From contig DAAN01000023.1 of assembly GCA_001701135.1 (NCBI GenBank), positions 25,657 through 88,918 of the forward strand: DNA of 63,262 nt. Direction: 5' to 3'. Made by a program: the position numbers and the translations under genes. Every line of letters starts with the position of its first letter. Position 1 is the stretch's first letter. Source of the DNA: Bacteroidales bacterium H3 (GTDB taxonomy: Bacteria > Bacteroidota > Bacteroidia > Bacteroidales > Muribaculaceae). The notes beneath the pieces are model-generated. The model searched no databases. It was not told the DNA's origin and saw nothing but the letters and a program-made list of their open reading frames with translations. Shown piece by piece: positions 46,848 through 55,448 of the stretch.

Positions 46848-47462
46848 ATGGTCATCAAGAATTTGGAAAACAAAATCAGACTGGTGGGCATCATCTGTAC
46901 CGCTTTTCTCGTGGGATGTGTCATCATCAGCTTGTCAAGCATCTGGACAGCCCGGACGATGGTCTCGGATGCGCAGAAGAAGGTGTATGTGCTGGACGGC
47001 AACGTGCCTATCCTCGTGAATCGCACGACAATGGACGAAACGCTTGATGTGGAAGCCAAAAGCCATGTGGAGATGTTTCATCATTATTTTTTCACGTTAC
47101 CGCCGGATGACAAATATATCCGCTATACGATGGAAAAAGCGATGTATTTAGTCGATGAGACGGGGTTGGCACAATACAACACGCTCAAGGAAAAGGGTTT
47201 CTACTCCAACATTTTGGGTACGAGTTCGGTGTTCTCCATCTATTGCGACAGCGTGGCTTTCAACAAGGAGAAGATGGAGTTCACTTACTACGGACGGCAA
47301 CGCATTGAGCGGCGGAGCAACATCCTCATGCGGGAACTGGTCACGGCGGGGCAACTTAAGCGTGTGCCCCGAACAGAAAACAACCCGCACGGATTGCTTA
47401 TCGTGAACTGGCGAACCCTGCTGAACAAGGACATCGAACAGAAAACGAAGATCAACTACTAA
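46848..47462 (+). CDS. traK: Conjugal transfer protein TraK (VirB8-like)
   Basis: A 204-residue bitopic inner-membrane protein. One membrane helix (residues 11-33) is followed by a periplasmic domain with FHHYFFTLPPDDKYIRYTME near 64-83, the segment typical of Bacteroidetes TraK. VirB8-type proteins nucleate the channel and contact VirB10. Gene order around it agrees. Confidence 0.9.
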   Translation: MVIKNLENKIRLVGIICTAFLVGCVIISLSSIWTARTMVSDAQKKVYVLDGNVPILVNRTTMDETLDVEAKSHVEMFHHYFFTLPPDDKYIRYTMEKAMYLVDETGLAQYNTLKEKGFYSNILGTSSVFSIYCDSVAFNKEKMEFTYYGRQRIERRSNILMRELVTAGQLKRVPRTENNPHGLLIVNWRTLLNKDIEQKTKINY

Positions 47463-47474
47463 ACAACGGAGTTT

Positions 47475-47855
47475 ATGAATATCAAGGGATTCAGGCGGAT
47501 GCTCTTCGGTGAAAAGATGCCGGACAAGAACGATCCGAAATACAAAGACCGTTACGAGCGGGAGGTGTCCGCCGGACGAAAGTTCGCCCAAGCGACACGT
47601 ATCGACAAGGCTGCCGCCAAGGTACAGGGATTCGCCAACGCGCACCGGATACTTTTTCTGGTCATCGTCTTCGGTTTCGCTATCGGAGGGTTCACTTGGA
47701 ACATCTATCGCATTACGATGGCATACCGCAACAGCCGGCCGACACGCACGGCGACGGAAATGCAGGATTCGGTGCTGCGGGAAAGACACAAGAGGCTGCA
47801 AGGGGGTGAAATAAGGGAAAATCGGAACGAGAACAAGAAATATGAACCGCAATAA
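47475..47855 (+). CDS. traL: Small membrane protein in the TraL position
   Basis: A 126-residue protein with a basic N-terminus, one membrane helix near residues 58-78 (ILFLVIVFGFAIGGFTWNIY) and a charged tail. The position between traK and traM matches TraL, though similarity is not conclusive by eye. It ends just before the first methyltransferase gene starts. Confidence 0.7.
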   Translation: MNIKGFRRMLFGEKMPDKNDPKYKDRYEREVSAGRKFAQATRIDKAAAKVQGFANAHRILFLVIVFGFAIGGFTWNIYRITMAYRNSRPTRTATEMQDSVLRERHKRLQGGEIRENRNENKKYEPQ

Positions 47856-47865
47856 AGGAGTGCTT

Positions 47866-48348
47866 ATGAATACACGATTTGAAAAATCAGTCCGCTCGTC
47901 GGACGAATGGTACACCCCGAAGGAGGTGCTGAAAGCGTTAGGCAGGTTCGACCTTGACCCTTGCGCCCCTGTCCATCCGTTGTGGCCGACCGCCGAGGTC
48001 ATGTATGACCGGGACATGGACGGATTGTCCCTGAAATGGGAAGGGCGTGTATGGCTCAATCCTCCGTACTCGCGTCCCCTTATCGAACAGTTTGTCCGAA
48101 AGTTGGCGGAACACGGCAACGGCATCGCGCTGTTGTTCAACCGTTGCGATTCCAAAATGTTTCAGGACGTCATTTTCGAGAAAGCGACGGGCATGAAATT
48201 CCTGCGCCACCGCATCCGGTTTTACCGCCCGGACGGAACACGCGGCGATTCTCCCGGTTGCGGCAGCATCCTGATCGCATTCGGAGTGGAAAACGCAGAA
48301 GTGCTGAAAAACTGCAGCATTGAAGGCAAGTATGTACAACTCAATTAA
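47866..48348 (+). CDS. Phage-type DNA N6-adenine methyltransferase (Dam-like)
   Basis: A 160-residue protein of the small phage DNA N-6-adenine methyltransferase class. SDEWYTPKEVLKAL near residues 11-24 and RFDLDPCAP near 26-34 are its N-terminal signature. VWLNPPYSRP near 61-70 is the catalytic NPPY motif, and LFNRCDSKMFQD follows. ATG 47866 is preferred over 47842 because AAAGGAG precedes it and translation would start after the traL stop. No cognate restriction enzyme is nearby. It may mark the element's DNA against host restriction, an inference. Confidence 0.85.
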   Translation: MNTRFEKSVRSSDEWYTPKEVLKALGRFDLDPCAPVHPLWPTAEVMYDRDMDGLSLKWEGRVWLNPPYSRPLIEQFVRKLAEHGNGIALLFNRCDSKMFQDVIFEKATGMKFLRHRIRFYRPDGTRGDSPGCGSILIAFGVENAEVLKNCSIEGKYVQLN

Positions 48349-48355
48349 AAGATGT

Positions 48356-49507
48356 ATGATGAAGATATTTGATAAAATCAATTTCAGGGAGCCGAAGTAT
48401 ATGCTTCCGGCTGTCCTGTATATCCCGCTTCTGGTTGCATCGTACTTCATCTTCGACCTGTTTCAGACCGAAACGGCGGAGATTCCGGACAAGACGCTGC
48501 AGACAACGGAGTTTTTGAACCCCGATTTGCCGGATGCCCGGCTTAAAGGCGGTGACGGCATAGGCAGCAAGTACGAGAACATGGCCAAATCATGGGGTAA
48601 GATACAGGATTACTCCGCAGTGGATAACATAGAACGAGATGAACCCGATGACAACAAGGAAGAATATGAATCGCAATACACGGTGGACGACATCGCCCTG
48701 CTCGATGAGCAACAGCAGGAAAAGGCTGCGGCAGCGCAAATTGCCGATGCCAAGACGCGCGAGCAAGAAGCTCTCGCGGAACTGGAGAAAGCCCTTGCCG
48801 AAGCAAGGTTGAGAGGACGCAATGAGGTATTACCGGCGACCGATACGGACAGTACCGCATCGGCGCAACCCCCGACGGCAACCATAGAGGTTAAGGGAAA
48901 AATAGAGGAAGAGAGCCGTTCGGTAAAAGCCCCGTCAGAGAACGAACCGCCCAGCGAAGTGGTACGCAAGGTAAAGACGGCTTCGGATTACTTCAATACG
49001 CTTGCGGTCAATGCCCGTGAACCGAAACTGATAAAGGCCATTATCGACGAGGACATCAAAGCGGTGGACGGCTCGCGTGTGCGGTTGCGTCTGCTCGACG
49101 ACGTGGAGATCAACGAGTGCGTGGTCAAACGAGGGTCGTATCTGTATGCCACCATGAGCGGCTTCTCGTCGGGGCGTGTGAAGGGGAACATCACCAGCAT
49201 TCTCATCGAGGACGAACTGGTGAAGGTCAGCCTGTCCCTTTACGACACGGACGGCATGGAGGGGCTTTATGTACCGAACAGCCAGTTCCGGGAAACGAGC
49301 AAGGATGTGGCAAGCGGTGCGGTGTCGGGGAATCTGAACATGAATACCGGCAGTTACGGCAACAGTCTCTCGCAATGGGGAATGCAAGCCGCTACGAATG
49401 CCTACCAGAAAACGAGCAATGCCATCGGCAAAGCTATCAAAAAAAATAAGGTAAAGCTGAAATACGGCACTTTCGTCTATCTGGTGAACGGACGTGAGAA
49501 ACAGTAA
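48356..49507 (+). CDS. traM: Conjugal transfer protein TraM (VirB10-like)
   Basis: A 383-residue protein bridging the two membranes. One membrane helix near residues 14-32 is followed by a long charged linker with coiled-coil (QQEKAAAAQIADAKTREQE near 110-130). The C-terminal beta-rich domain begins near 210 (DIKAVDGSRVRLRLLDDVEI). Its end, KLKYGTFVYLVNGREKQ, is typical of TraM. ATG 48356 (or 48359) lies 7-10 bp past the methyltransferase stop and gives the family's short N-terminus; the frame from 48320 begins with TTG inside the preceding gene. Confidence 0.88.
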   Translation: MMKIFDKINFREPKYMLPAVLYIPLLVASYFIFDLFQTETAEIPDKTLQTTEFLNPDLPDARLKGGDGIGSKYENMAKSWGKIQDYSAVDNIERDEPDDNKEEYESQYTVDDIALLDEQQQEKAAAAQIADAKTREQEALAELEKALAEARLRGRNEVLPATDTDSTASAQPPTATIEVKGKIEEESRSVKAPSENEPPSEVVRKVKTASDYFNTLAVNAREPKLIKAIIDEDIKAVDGSRVRLRLLDDVEINECVVKRGSYLYATMSGFSSGRVKGNITSILIEDELVKVSLSLYDTDGMEGLYVPNSQFRETSKDVASGAVSGNLNMNTGSYGNSLSQWGMQAATNAYQKTSNAIGKAIKKNKVKLKYGTFVYLVNGREKQ

Positions 49508-49518
49508 AAACGGAAGCC

Positions 49519-50322
49519 ATGATAGAGATTGACAACATATATAATATGGACTGTATCGAGGGCATGAAGCTCATGGCGAACGGCAGTGTCGATGCCGTGA
49601 TAGCGGATTTGCCTTACGGCGTGTTGAACCGTAGCAACAAGGCGGTACACTGGGACAGGCAGATACCGCTCGAAGCGTTGTGGGAACAGTACCGCAGGAT
49701 CACCAAGCCGGGAAGCCCCGTTATCCTCTTTGCGCAGGGCATCTTCTCGGCGCGGCTCATGCTCTCGCAACCCCGGATGTGGCGGTATAACCTCGTGTGG
49801 CGGAAAGACCGGGTAACGGGTCACCTGAATGCCAACCGGATGCCGCTACGCCAGCATGAGGACATCATCGTGTTCTACGACCGTCAGCCGGTATATCATC
49901 CTCAGATGATGCCGTGTCCACCGGAACGGAAAAATCATGGACGGCGCAAGACGGACGGTTTCACGAACCGCTGTTACGGTGAAATGAAACTGGCTCCGGT
50001 GCGTGTTGCCGAAGACAAGTACCCGACCTCTGTCATTTCCATACCCAAGGAACACAAGACAGGAGCATTCTATCATCCGACACAGAAGCCGGTAGCCTTG
50101 ATAGAGTACCTGATGCGCACCTATACCAACGAGGGCGATGTGGTGCTGGACAACTGCATCGGTTCGGGTACGACCGCCATTGCCGCCATCCGCACGGGAC
50201 GGCATTACATCGGATTCGAGATTGAACCGACGTATTGCGAAATTGCCGGACGACGGATTCGGGAGGAACTGGAACGTGGTCATGGGATTAAAGAAAGCGA
50301 AATAAGGGAAATAAAGAAATAA
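49519..50322 (+). CDS. DNA methyltransferase (N6-adenine/N4-cytosine type)
   Basis: A 267-residue methyltransferase. Motif IV is ADLPYGVLNR near residues 28-37, and the late motif I DNCIGSGTTAIAAIRTGR is near 211-228. This order is that of the beta class. The recognition region lies between them. It is 11 bp after traM and 28 bp before traN, inside the transfer operon, with no restriction partner. Different architecture from the enzyme at 47866 suggests a different target sequence. Confidence 0.9.
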   Translation: MIEIDNIYNMDCIEGMKLMANGSVDAVIADLPYGVLNRSNKAVHWDRQIPLEALWEQYRRITKPGSPVILFAQGIFSARLMLSQPRMWRYNLVWRKDRVTGHLNANRMPLRQHEDIIVFYDRQPVYHPQMMPCPPERKNHGRRKTDGFTNRCYGEMKLAPVRVAEDKYPTSVISIPKEHKTGAFYHPTQKPVALIEYLMRTYTNEGDVVLDNCIGSGTTAIAAIRTGRHYIGFEIEPTYCEIAGRRIREELERGHGIKESEIREIKK

Positions 50323-50350
50323 AAAAATAAAAAATATCAACAGAAACGAT

Positions 50351-51202
50351 ATGAACAAGAAAATAATTATAACTGCATTTCTTCTGGCGGCAGGACTTTT
50401 TGCCACACGGAACGCACAGGCTCAGCGTACATACGAAGAGATGGAACGGCTGACTGTCAATGAACAGGTAACGACCGTCATCACAGCCTCGGAACCGGTC
50501 CGCTTCGTGGATATTTCCACAGACAAGGTGGCGGGCGACCAACCCATTGAGAACATCATCCGGTTAAAGCCCAAAGAGACGGGACACGAGGACGGTGAAG
50601 TGCTGGCCATCGTCACCATCGTAACGGAACGCTATCGCACGCAGTATGCACTCATCTACACCACGCGGATAAGCGAGGCGGTGGCAGACAAGGAAATTCA
50701 GCTACAGGAACGGGATGCCTACAACAATCCTACGGTCTCGATGTCCACAGCCGACATGGTGCGTTTTGCAAGACGGGTGTGGAACTCGCCCGCGAAAATC
50801 CGCAACGTGGCGACCAAGGCGCACCGAATGGTGATGCGCCTGAACAATATTTACTCGGTGGGCGACTACTTCTTCATCGACTTTTCCATCGAGAACAAAA
50901 CGAACATCCGTTTCGACATCGACGAGATACGGGTGAAACTGTCGGACAAGAAACTTTCGAAGGCAACTAACGCGCAGACCATCGAGCTGACTCCTGCCCT
51001 GGTATTGGAACACGGCAAGACGTTCAAGCACGGCTACCGGAACGTGATTGTCGTGAAAAAGATGACCTTTCCGAACGACAAGCTGCTGACTATCGAAATG
51101 ACGGAACAACAAATCAGCGGGCGCAATATCAGCCTGAACATCGACTACGAGGATGTGCTGTCGGCCGATTCATTTAACACCGCTTTATTGGAGGAGGAAT
51201 GA
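50351..51202 (+). CDS. traN: Conjugal transfer protein TraN (VirB9-like)
   Basis: A 283-residue exported protein with a signal peptide (residues 4-24, ending AQAQ). The beta-rich body includes EPVRFVDISTDKVAGDQPIE near 48-67 and a C-terminal domain with NIYSVGDYFFIDFSIENKTN near 165. These match the TraN family. It pairs with TraM in the outer-membrane core of the channel. The stop overlaps the start region of traO. Confidence 0.9.
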   Translation: MNKKIIITAFLLAAGLFATRNAQAQRTYEEMERLTVNEQVTTVITASEPVRFVDISTDKVAGDQPIENIIRLKPKETGHEDGEVLAIVTIVTERYRTQYALIYTTRISEAVADKEIQLQERDAYNNPTVSMSTADMVRFARRVWNSPAKIRNVATKAHRMVMRLNNIYSVGDYFFIDFSIENKTNIRFDIDEIRVKLSDKKLSKATNAQTIELTPALVLEHGKTFKHGYRNVIVVKKMTFPNDKLLTIEMTEQQISGRNISLNIDYEDVLSADSFNTALLEEE

Positions 51203-51204
51203 CG

Positions 51205-51723
51205 ATGAAAAAGACGTTGAAAACAGTTTTGTTACTGATGCTTGTCTGCATAGGGTTTGCCACCAATGCCCATGCGCAACGCAACGGCGGCCGCCTCTCG
51301 CTCGGCGTGGGATTGCTGTATGAGAACGGCATGGACGTAACGCTTGCTTACGAGCATGAAATGAACTACCGTCATGCGTGGGAGTTCTTCGCCAACGGCT
51401 ATCTGAAATGGACGGAATGTAAATCTTGCGGTCATATTTGTCCGGAATCCTTCTGGCGCAACTACCGCACTTATGGTTTCGGTGTGGCGTACAAACCTTG
51501 TGTGGTGCGTGGACGCAACCATTACGGCAACTTGCGTATCGGAGCTTCGGCAGGGAGCGACACGAACAAGTTTCTTGCCGGAATCCATGTGGGTTACGAG
51601 CACAATTATGAGCTGCGGTCGGGATGGACGCTGTACTGGCAGGTCAAGAGTGACATGATGATAAAAGGGGCGGATTTGCTGCGGACAGGTATCGTGCTGG
51701 GTGTAAAACTGCCGATAAAATAA
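51205..51723 (+). CDS. traO: Conjugal transfer protein TraO
   Basis: A 172-residue exported protein with a signal peptide (residues 3-23, ending AHAQ) and alternating beta strands (GRLSLGVGLLYENGMDVTLA near 27-46), ending in GVKLPIK. This fits TraO, probably a small outer-membrane component. ATG 51205 is 2 bp after the traN stop; a start at 51199 overlaps traN and gives only two more residues. Confidence 0.85.
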   Translation: MKKTLKTVLLLMLVCIGFATNAHAQRNGGRLSLGVGLLYENGMDVTLAYEHEMNYRHAWEFFANGYLKWTECKSCGHICPESFWRNYRTYGFGVAYKPCVVRGRNHYGNLRIGASAGSDTNKFLAGIHVGYEHNYELRSGWTLYWQVKSDMMIKGADLLRTGIVLGVKLPIK

Positions 51724-51749
51724 AGGAAAAACAAAAAAACGGAAATGAC

Positions 51750-52406
51750 ATGATACGAAAGATTCAATGGATTGCAATGGTAGTGGCGGCGGTATTGTGC
51801 GCTGCCTGTGACGCCCATATCGACGTACCCGATACGGCGGTACGTCCGGGGCATATTCTCTGCGAGGACGGCACGGCATTGTCCTATGCGCAGTATGAAC
51901 AATCGGGGAAGCGGGCAATAGCGGTTGTCTTTGATACCGAACGCCGTGAAGGAACGGAAGGGAACGGCTATGCGGTTTACCTGTGGGACATTGCTCCGGC
52001 GGCATTCGCCGACAGCCTCGGTGTCGCACAAGGGACGTCGGCCGACATCGGGGCATTGGACGGGAACATGAACACCTTTGCGCTGTACGACACAAGGGAG
52101 ACGGCTTCGCCTATGGCGGAAGCGGTCTTTGACCTGTGGCGGTACGGACAGAGTGCCTATATCCCGTCGGTAGCACAGATGCGGTTGCTGTATGCTGTCC
52201 GGGAAACCGTCAATCCTGTCATTGAACGGTGCGGCGGTCATCCGTTGCCGTTGGATGAATACGATTGCTGGTACTGGACATCGACGGAAGTGTCCGGACA
52301 AGAGACGGCGAAAGCGTGGCTTTACTCGACAGGAAGCGGCGCGATGCAGGAGACACCTAAGACACAGGCGCATAAGCTGCGGCCTATAATTACCATGAAC
52401 AAATAA
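51750..52406 (+). CDS. Lipoprotein with DUF1566/FISUMP-like C-terminus
   Basis: A 218-residue lipoprotein. The signal ends in VLCAAC (Cys20), so it is lipid-anchored. The C-terminus (DCWYWTSTEVSGQETAKAWL near 170-189, then HKLRPIITM) has the YWTSTE and LRP pattern of DUF1566/FISUMP domains. It sits in the TraP/TraQ region of the operon and may be a surface part of the mating apparatus. Confidence 0.75.
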   Translation: MIRKIQWIAMVVAAVLCAACDAHIDVPDTAVRPGHILCEDGTALSYAQYEQSGKRAIAVVFDTERREGTEGNGYAVYLWDIAPAAFADSLGVAQGTSADIGALDGNMNTFALYDTRETASPMAEAVFDLWRYGQSAYIPSVAQMRLLYAVRETVNPVIERCGGHPLPLDEYDCWYWTSTEVSGQETAKAWLYSTGSGAMQETPKTQAHKLRPIITMNK

Positions 52407-52419
52407 AATGTGCAACGAT

Positions 52420-53154
52420 ATGAATATAGATATGCTTTTCTGTATAGTATTGATGGTATTGGGGGCTTTCCTCATATACTATCCCATCAAAGATGAATCA
52501 CCTCGGCAAAAACTGAAAAAGCTCGCCGATTCTGTTGCGTCTGATAAAAAGGACATTGATTATCTGATTCAACGCTTCAGCTACCTTTTGGATAACATGG
52601 CGGCAGACAATGGGAAAGGTTCGGCTCTGAGATGCCAGATTGCCAAATTGGAGGAAGTTGTCAAGGAGTTGAACGGCAAACGCAAGGAACTTGAGTTAAA
52701 CAACCGGTCGATGACGGATGTTAATGACGAATTGAAGCGAAGCAATGCCGAACTTTTAAGGAAGGCTTCTGAATTGCGTGATGAGATACAGCAACAGGAA
52801 ATTAAAATCCAACAGCAGGAAGAATACATCAATTCTGTCCAGAGAGTCAAAGAAGGGCTTGAGATAGCCTTGGACAACATTCAGGCAGAAGAGGTGCATT
52901 ATCTCTCACAGCCGATATTCAGCATGAAAATGACGCCTATAGTCAGAAGCAAACTCGAATCTCATGGGATATTGTATGTCGGCGACCTGATTCAGCTCAA
53001 CGAGGAATATCTCATGGAAATCTGGGGTTTAGGACCGGTAGCACTTGAAAGAATAAAGACGAAACTGAACGAAAACGGTGTGTGGTTCGGTATGGATGTC
53101 ATACGAATCAACGACCGTTGGTATCGTCGGAAACAAGAATTAACAACGGATTGA
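52420..53154 (+). CDS. Membrane coiled-coil protein with RNA-polymerase alpha-CTD-like C-terminus
   Basis: A 244-residue protein. A membrane helix is at residues 3-22. A long coiled coil follows near 60-155, with heptad Leu and many E, K and Q (NDELKRSNAELLRKASELRD). The C-terminal 65 residues, RSKLESHGILYVGDLIQLNE and EIWGLGPVALERIKTKLNEN, follow the helix-hairpin pattern of the RNA polymerase alpha-CTD. A fold of that type binds DNA or other proteins. It is directly upstream of the coupling protein gene (3 bp). No named family is recognised; ATG 52420 is preferred to 52408. Confidence 0.75.
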   Translation: MNIDMLFCIVLMVLGAFLIYYPIKDESPRQKLKKLADSVASDKKDIDYLIQRFSYLLDNMAADNGKGSALRCQIAKLEEVVKELNGKRKELELNNRSMTDVNDELKRSNAELLRKASELRDEIQQQEIKIQQQEEYINSVQRVKEGLEIALDNIQAEEVHYLSQPIFSMKMTPIVRSKLESHGILYVGDLIQLNEEYLMEIWGLGPVALERIKTKLNENGVWFGMDVIRINDRWYRRKQELTTD

Positions 53155-53157
53155 TTC

Positions 53158-55344
53158 ATGGAAGAGAGCAAAGAATTACAAGGGTTCTACAAGATATTCC
53201 GTGCGGTCATCTATATCTCCGTGCTGATGGAGTTCTTCGAGTATGCCATCGACCCTGCCATGCTCGACCACTGGGGTGGCATACTGATTGATATTCACGG
53301 GCGCATCAAGCAGTGGATGATTTACAATGACGGTAATCTTGTGTACAGCAAGATTGCGACGTTCCTGCTTATCTGCATCACCTGTATCGGTACGAGGAAC
53401 AAGAAGCATCTGGAGTTCGATGCCCGGAGACAGGTGTTATATCCGCTAATCAGCGGACTGTTCCTGATTGTGTTCTCCGTGTGGTTGTACCATCATCCGA
53501 TGGAAACGAGGCTCTACACGTTGCCACTAAATATCATCTTCTACATGGCGACCACGCTTGTCGGTGTGATATTGGTACATATCGCACTGGATAACATCTC
53601 GAAGTTCATCAAGGAGGGACTGGGTAAAGACCGGTTCAACTTTGAGAATGAAAGTTTCGAGCAGAGCGAAGAGAAGGTTGAGAACCAGTATAGCGTGAAT
53701 ATACCGATGCGGTACTATTACAAAGGTAAATTTCGCAAGGGATGGGTGTCGATAAGCAACTGTTTCAGAGGAACATGGGTAGTCGGAACTCCGGGCAGCG
53801 GTAAGACGTTCAGCATCATAGAACCGTTCATCCGCCAACATAGTGCCAAGGGCTTTGCGATGGTGGTCTATGACTACAAATTTCCGACACTTGCCACTAA
53901 ACTTTACTATCATTACAAGAAAAACCAGAAGCTCGGAAAACTGCCCAAAGGGTGCAAGTTCAACATCATCAACTTCGTGGATGTGGAGTACAGCAAACGG
54001 GTGAACCCCATTCAGGCAAAGTACATCAATAATCTTGCGGCGGCGAGCGAAACGGCGGAAACCCTGTTGGAATCCCTGCAGAAAGGCAAGAAAGAGGGAG
54101 GCGGAGGCAGTGACCAGTTCTTTCAGACTTCTGCCGTGAACTTTCTTGCCGCCTGTATCTACTTTTTCGTGAACTACGAGCGGGAACCCTACGATGCAAA
54201 CGGAAAGAAACTATATGCGGAGAAACGGCAAGATCCGCAGACGAAGTTCTGGAAGCCGACGGGTGTCGTTCGTGACCGTGAGGGTGGCAGCATCGTGGAA
54301 CCTGCCTATTGGCTGGGAAAATACTCGGATATGCCGCATATCCTTTCATTTCTCAATGAGAGCTACCAGACTATTTTTGAGGTACTGGAGACGGACAACG
54401 AGGTCGCGCCGTTGCTCGGCCCGTTCCAAACGGCCTTCAAAAACAAGGCGATGGAACAGTTGGAAGGTATGATAGGTACGCTGCGTGTCTATACCAGCCG
54501 TTTGGCTACAAAGGAATCTTACTGGATATTCCACAAGGATGGGGACGACTTCGACCTGAAAGTTAGTGACCCCAAGTCACCCAGTTATCTGCTGATAGCC
54601 AACGATCCGGAAATGGAAAGTATCATCGGAGCGTTGAACGCTCTGATATTGAACCGTCTCGTTACCCGTGTGAACACCGGGCAGGGGAAGAATATTCCGG
54701 TCAGCATCATCGTGGATGAGCTGCCGACACTGTATTTCCACAAGATAGACCGACTGATAGGTACGGCGAGAAGCAACAAGGTAAGCGTAACGCTGGGTTT
54801 TCAGGAGTTGCCGCAGTTGGAGGCTGACTACGGAAAAGTGGGAATGCAAAAAATCATCACGACAGTGGGCAACGTGGTAAGCGGTTCAGCTCGCGCAAAA
54901 GAGACACTGGAATGGTTGTCGAATGACATTTTCGGCAAGGTAGTACAGGTCAAAAAGGGCGTGACCATCGACCGGGATAAGACGAGCATCAATCTCAATG
55001 AGAATATGGACAGCCTTGTACCCGCCTCGAAAATTTCGGATATGGCGACGGGATGGATTTGCGGACAGACGGCCAGGGATTTCGTGAAGACGAAAACCGG
55101 TACAGGAGGCTCGATGAACATTCAGGAATCGGAAGAGTTCAAGACTACAAAGTTCTTCTGCAAGACGGATTTCGATATGAAGGAGATAAAAGCGGAGGAA
55201 GCGGCCTATGTACCGCTACCGAAGTTCTACACCTTTAAGTCGAGGGAGGAACGGGAACGCATCTTGTATAAAAATTTCATACAAGTCGGACAGGATGTAA
55301 AAGACATGATAACGGATGTACTGAACAAGCGTGGGGCGAAATAA
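53158..55344 (+). CDS. Type IV coupling protein (VirD4/TraG-type ATPase)
   Basis: A 728-residue inner-membrane ATPase that delivers the relaxase-DNA complex to the channel. Four hydrophobic segments lie in the first 160 residues. The Walker A motif WVVGTPGSGKTFSIIEP is near residues 202-218, and the Walker B-type block SIIVDELPTLYFHKI lies near 515-529. The late LGFQELPQLEADYGK near 548-562 is conserved in this family. It is the last gene of the transfer operon, and a strong terminator follows. Related elements name it mobC. The relaxase itself is not in the window. Confidence 0.92.
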   Translation: MEESKELQGFYKIFRAVIYISVLMEFFEYAIDPAMLDHWGGILIDIHGRIKQWMIYNDGNLVYSKIATFLLICITCIGTRNKKHLEFDARRQVLYPLISGLFLIVFSVWLYHHPMETRLYTLPLNIIFYMATTLVGVILVHIALDNISKFIKEGLGKDRFNFENESFEQSEEKVENQYSVNIPMRYYYKGKFRKGWVSISNCFRGTWVVGTPGSGKTFSIIEPFIRQHSAKGFAMVVYDYKFPTLATKLYYHYKKNQKLGKLPKGCKFNIINFVDVEYSKRVNPIQAKYINNLAAASETAETLLESLQKGKKEGGGGSDQFFQTSAVNFLAACIYFFVNYEREPYDANGKKLYAEKRQDPQTKFWKPTGVVRDREGGSIVEPAYWLGKYSDMPHILSFLNESYQTIFEVLETDNEVAPLLGPFQTAFKNKAMEQLEGMIGTLRVYTSRLATKESYWIFHKDGDDFDLKVSDPKSPSYLLIANDPEMESIIGALNALILNRLVTRVNTGQGKNIPVSIIVDELPTLYFHKIDRLIGTARSNKVSVTLGFQELPQLEADYGKVGMQKIITTVGNVVSGSARAKETLEWLSNDIFGKVVQVKKGVTIDRDKTSINLNENMDSLVPASKISDMATGWICGQTARDFVKTKTGTGGSMNIQESEEFKTTKFFCKTDFDMKEIKAEEAAYVPLPKFYTFKSREERERILYKNFIQVGQDVKDMITDVLNKRGAK

Positions 55345-55350
55345 ATCAAA

Positions 55351-55381
55351 ATCCCTGCAATCACGAAATTATTGCAGGGAT
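55351..55381. terminator. Bidirectional terminator ending the transfer operon
   Basis: ATCCCTGCAAT (55351-55361) pairs perfectly with ATTGCAGGGAT (55371-55381) around a 9-nt loop, followed by T-rich sequence. A run of A before the stem gives a U-tract on the other strand as well, serving the convergent DUF1016 gene. Confidence 0.9.
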
Positions 55382-55448
55382 TTTTATATTCAATTTCAGT
55401 TACCCAAAATCTTGTGGGCATAAAGCCGGTTTTACGGACGTAAATGAA

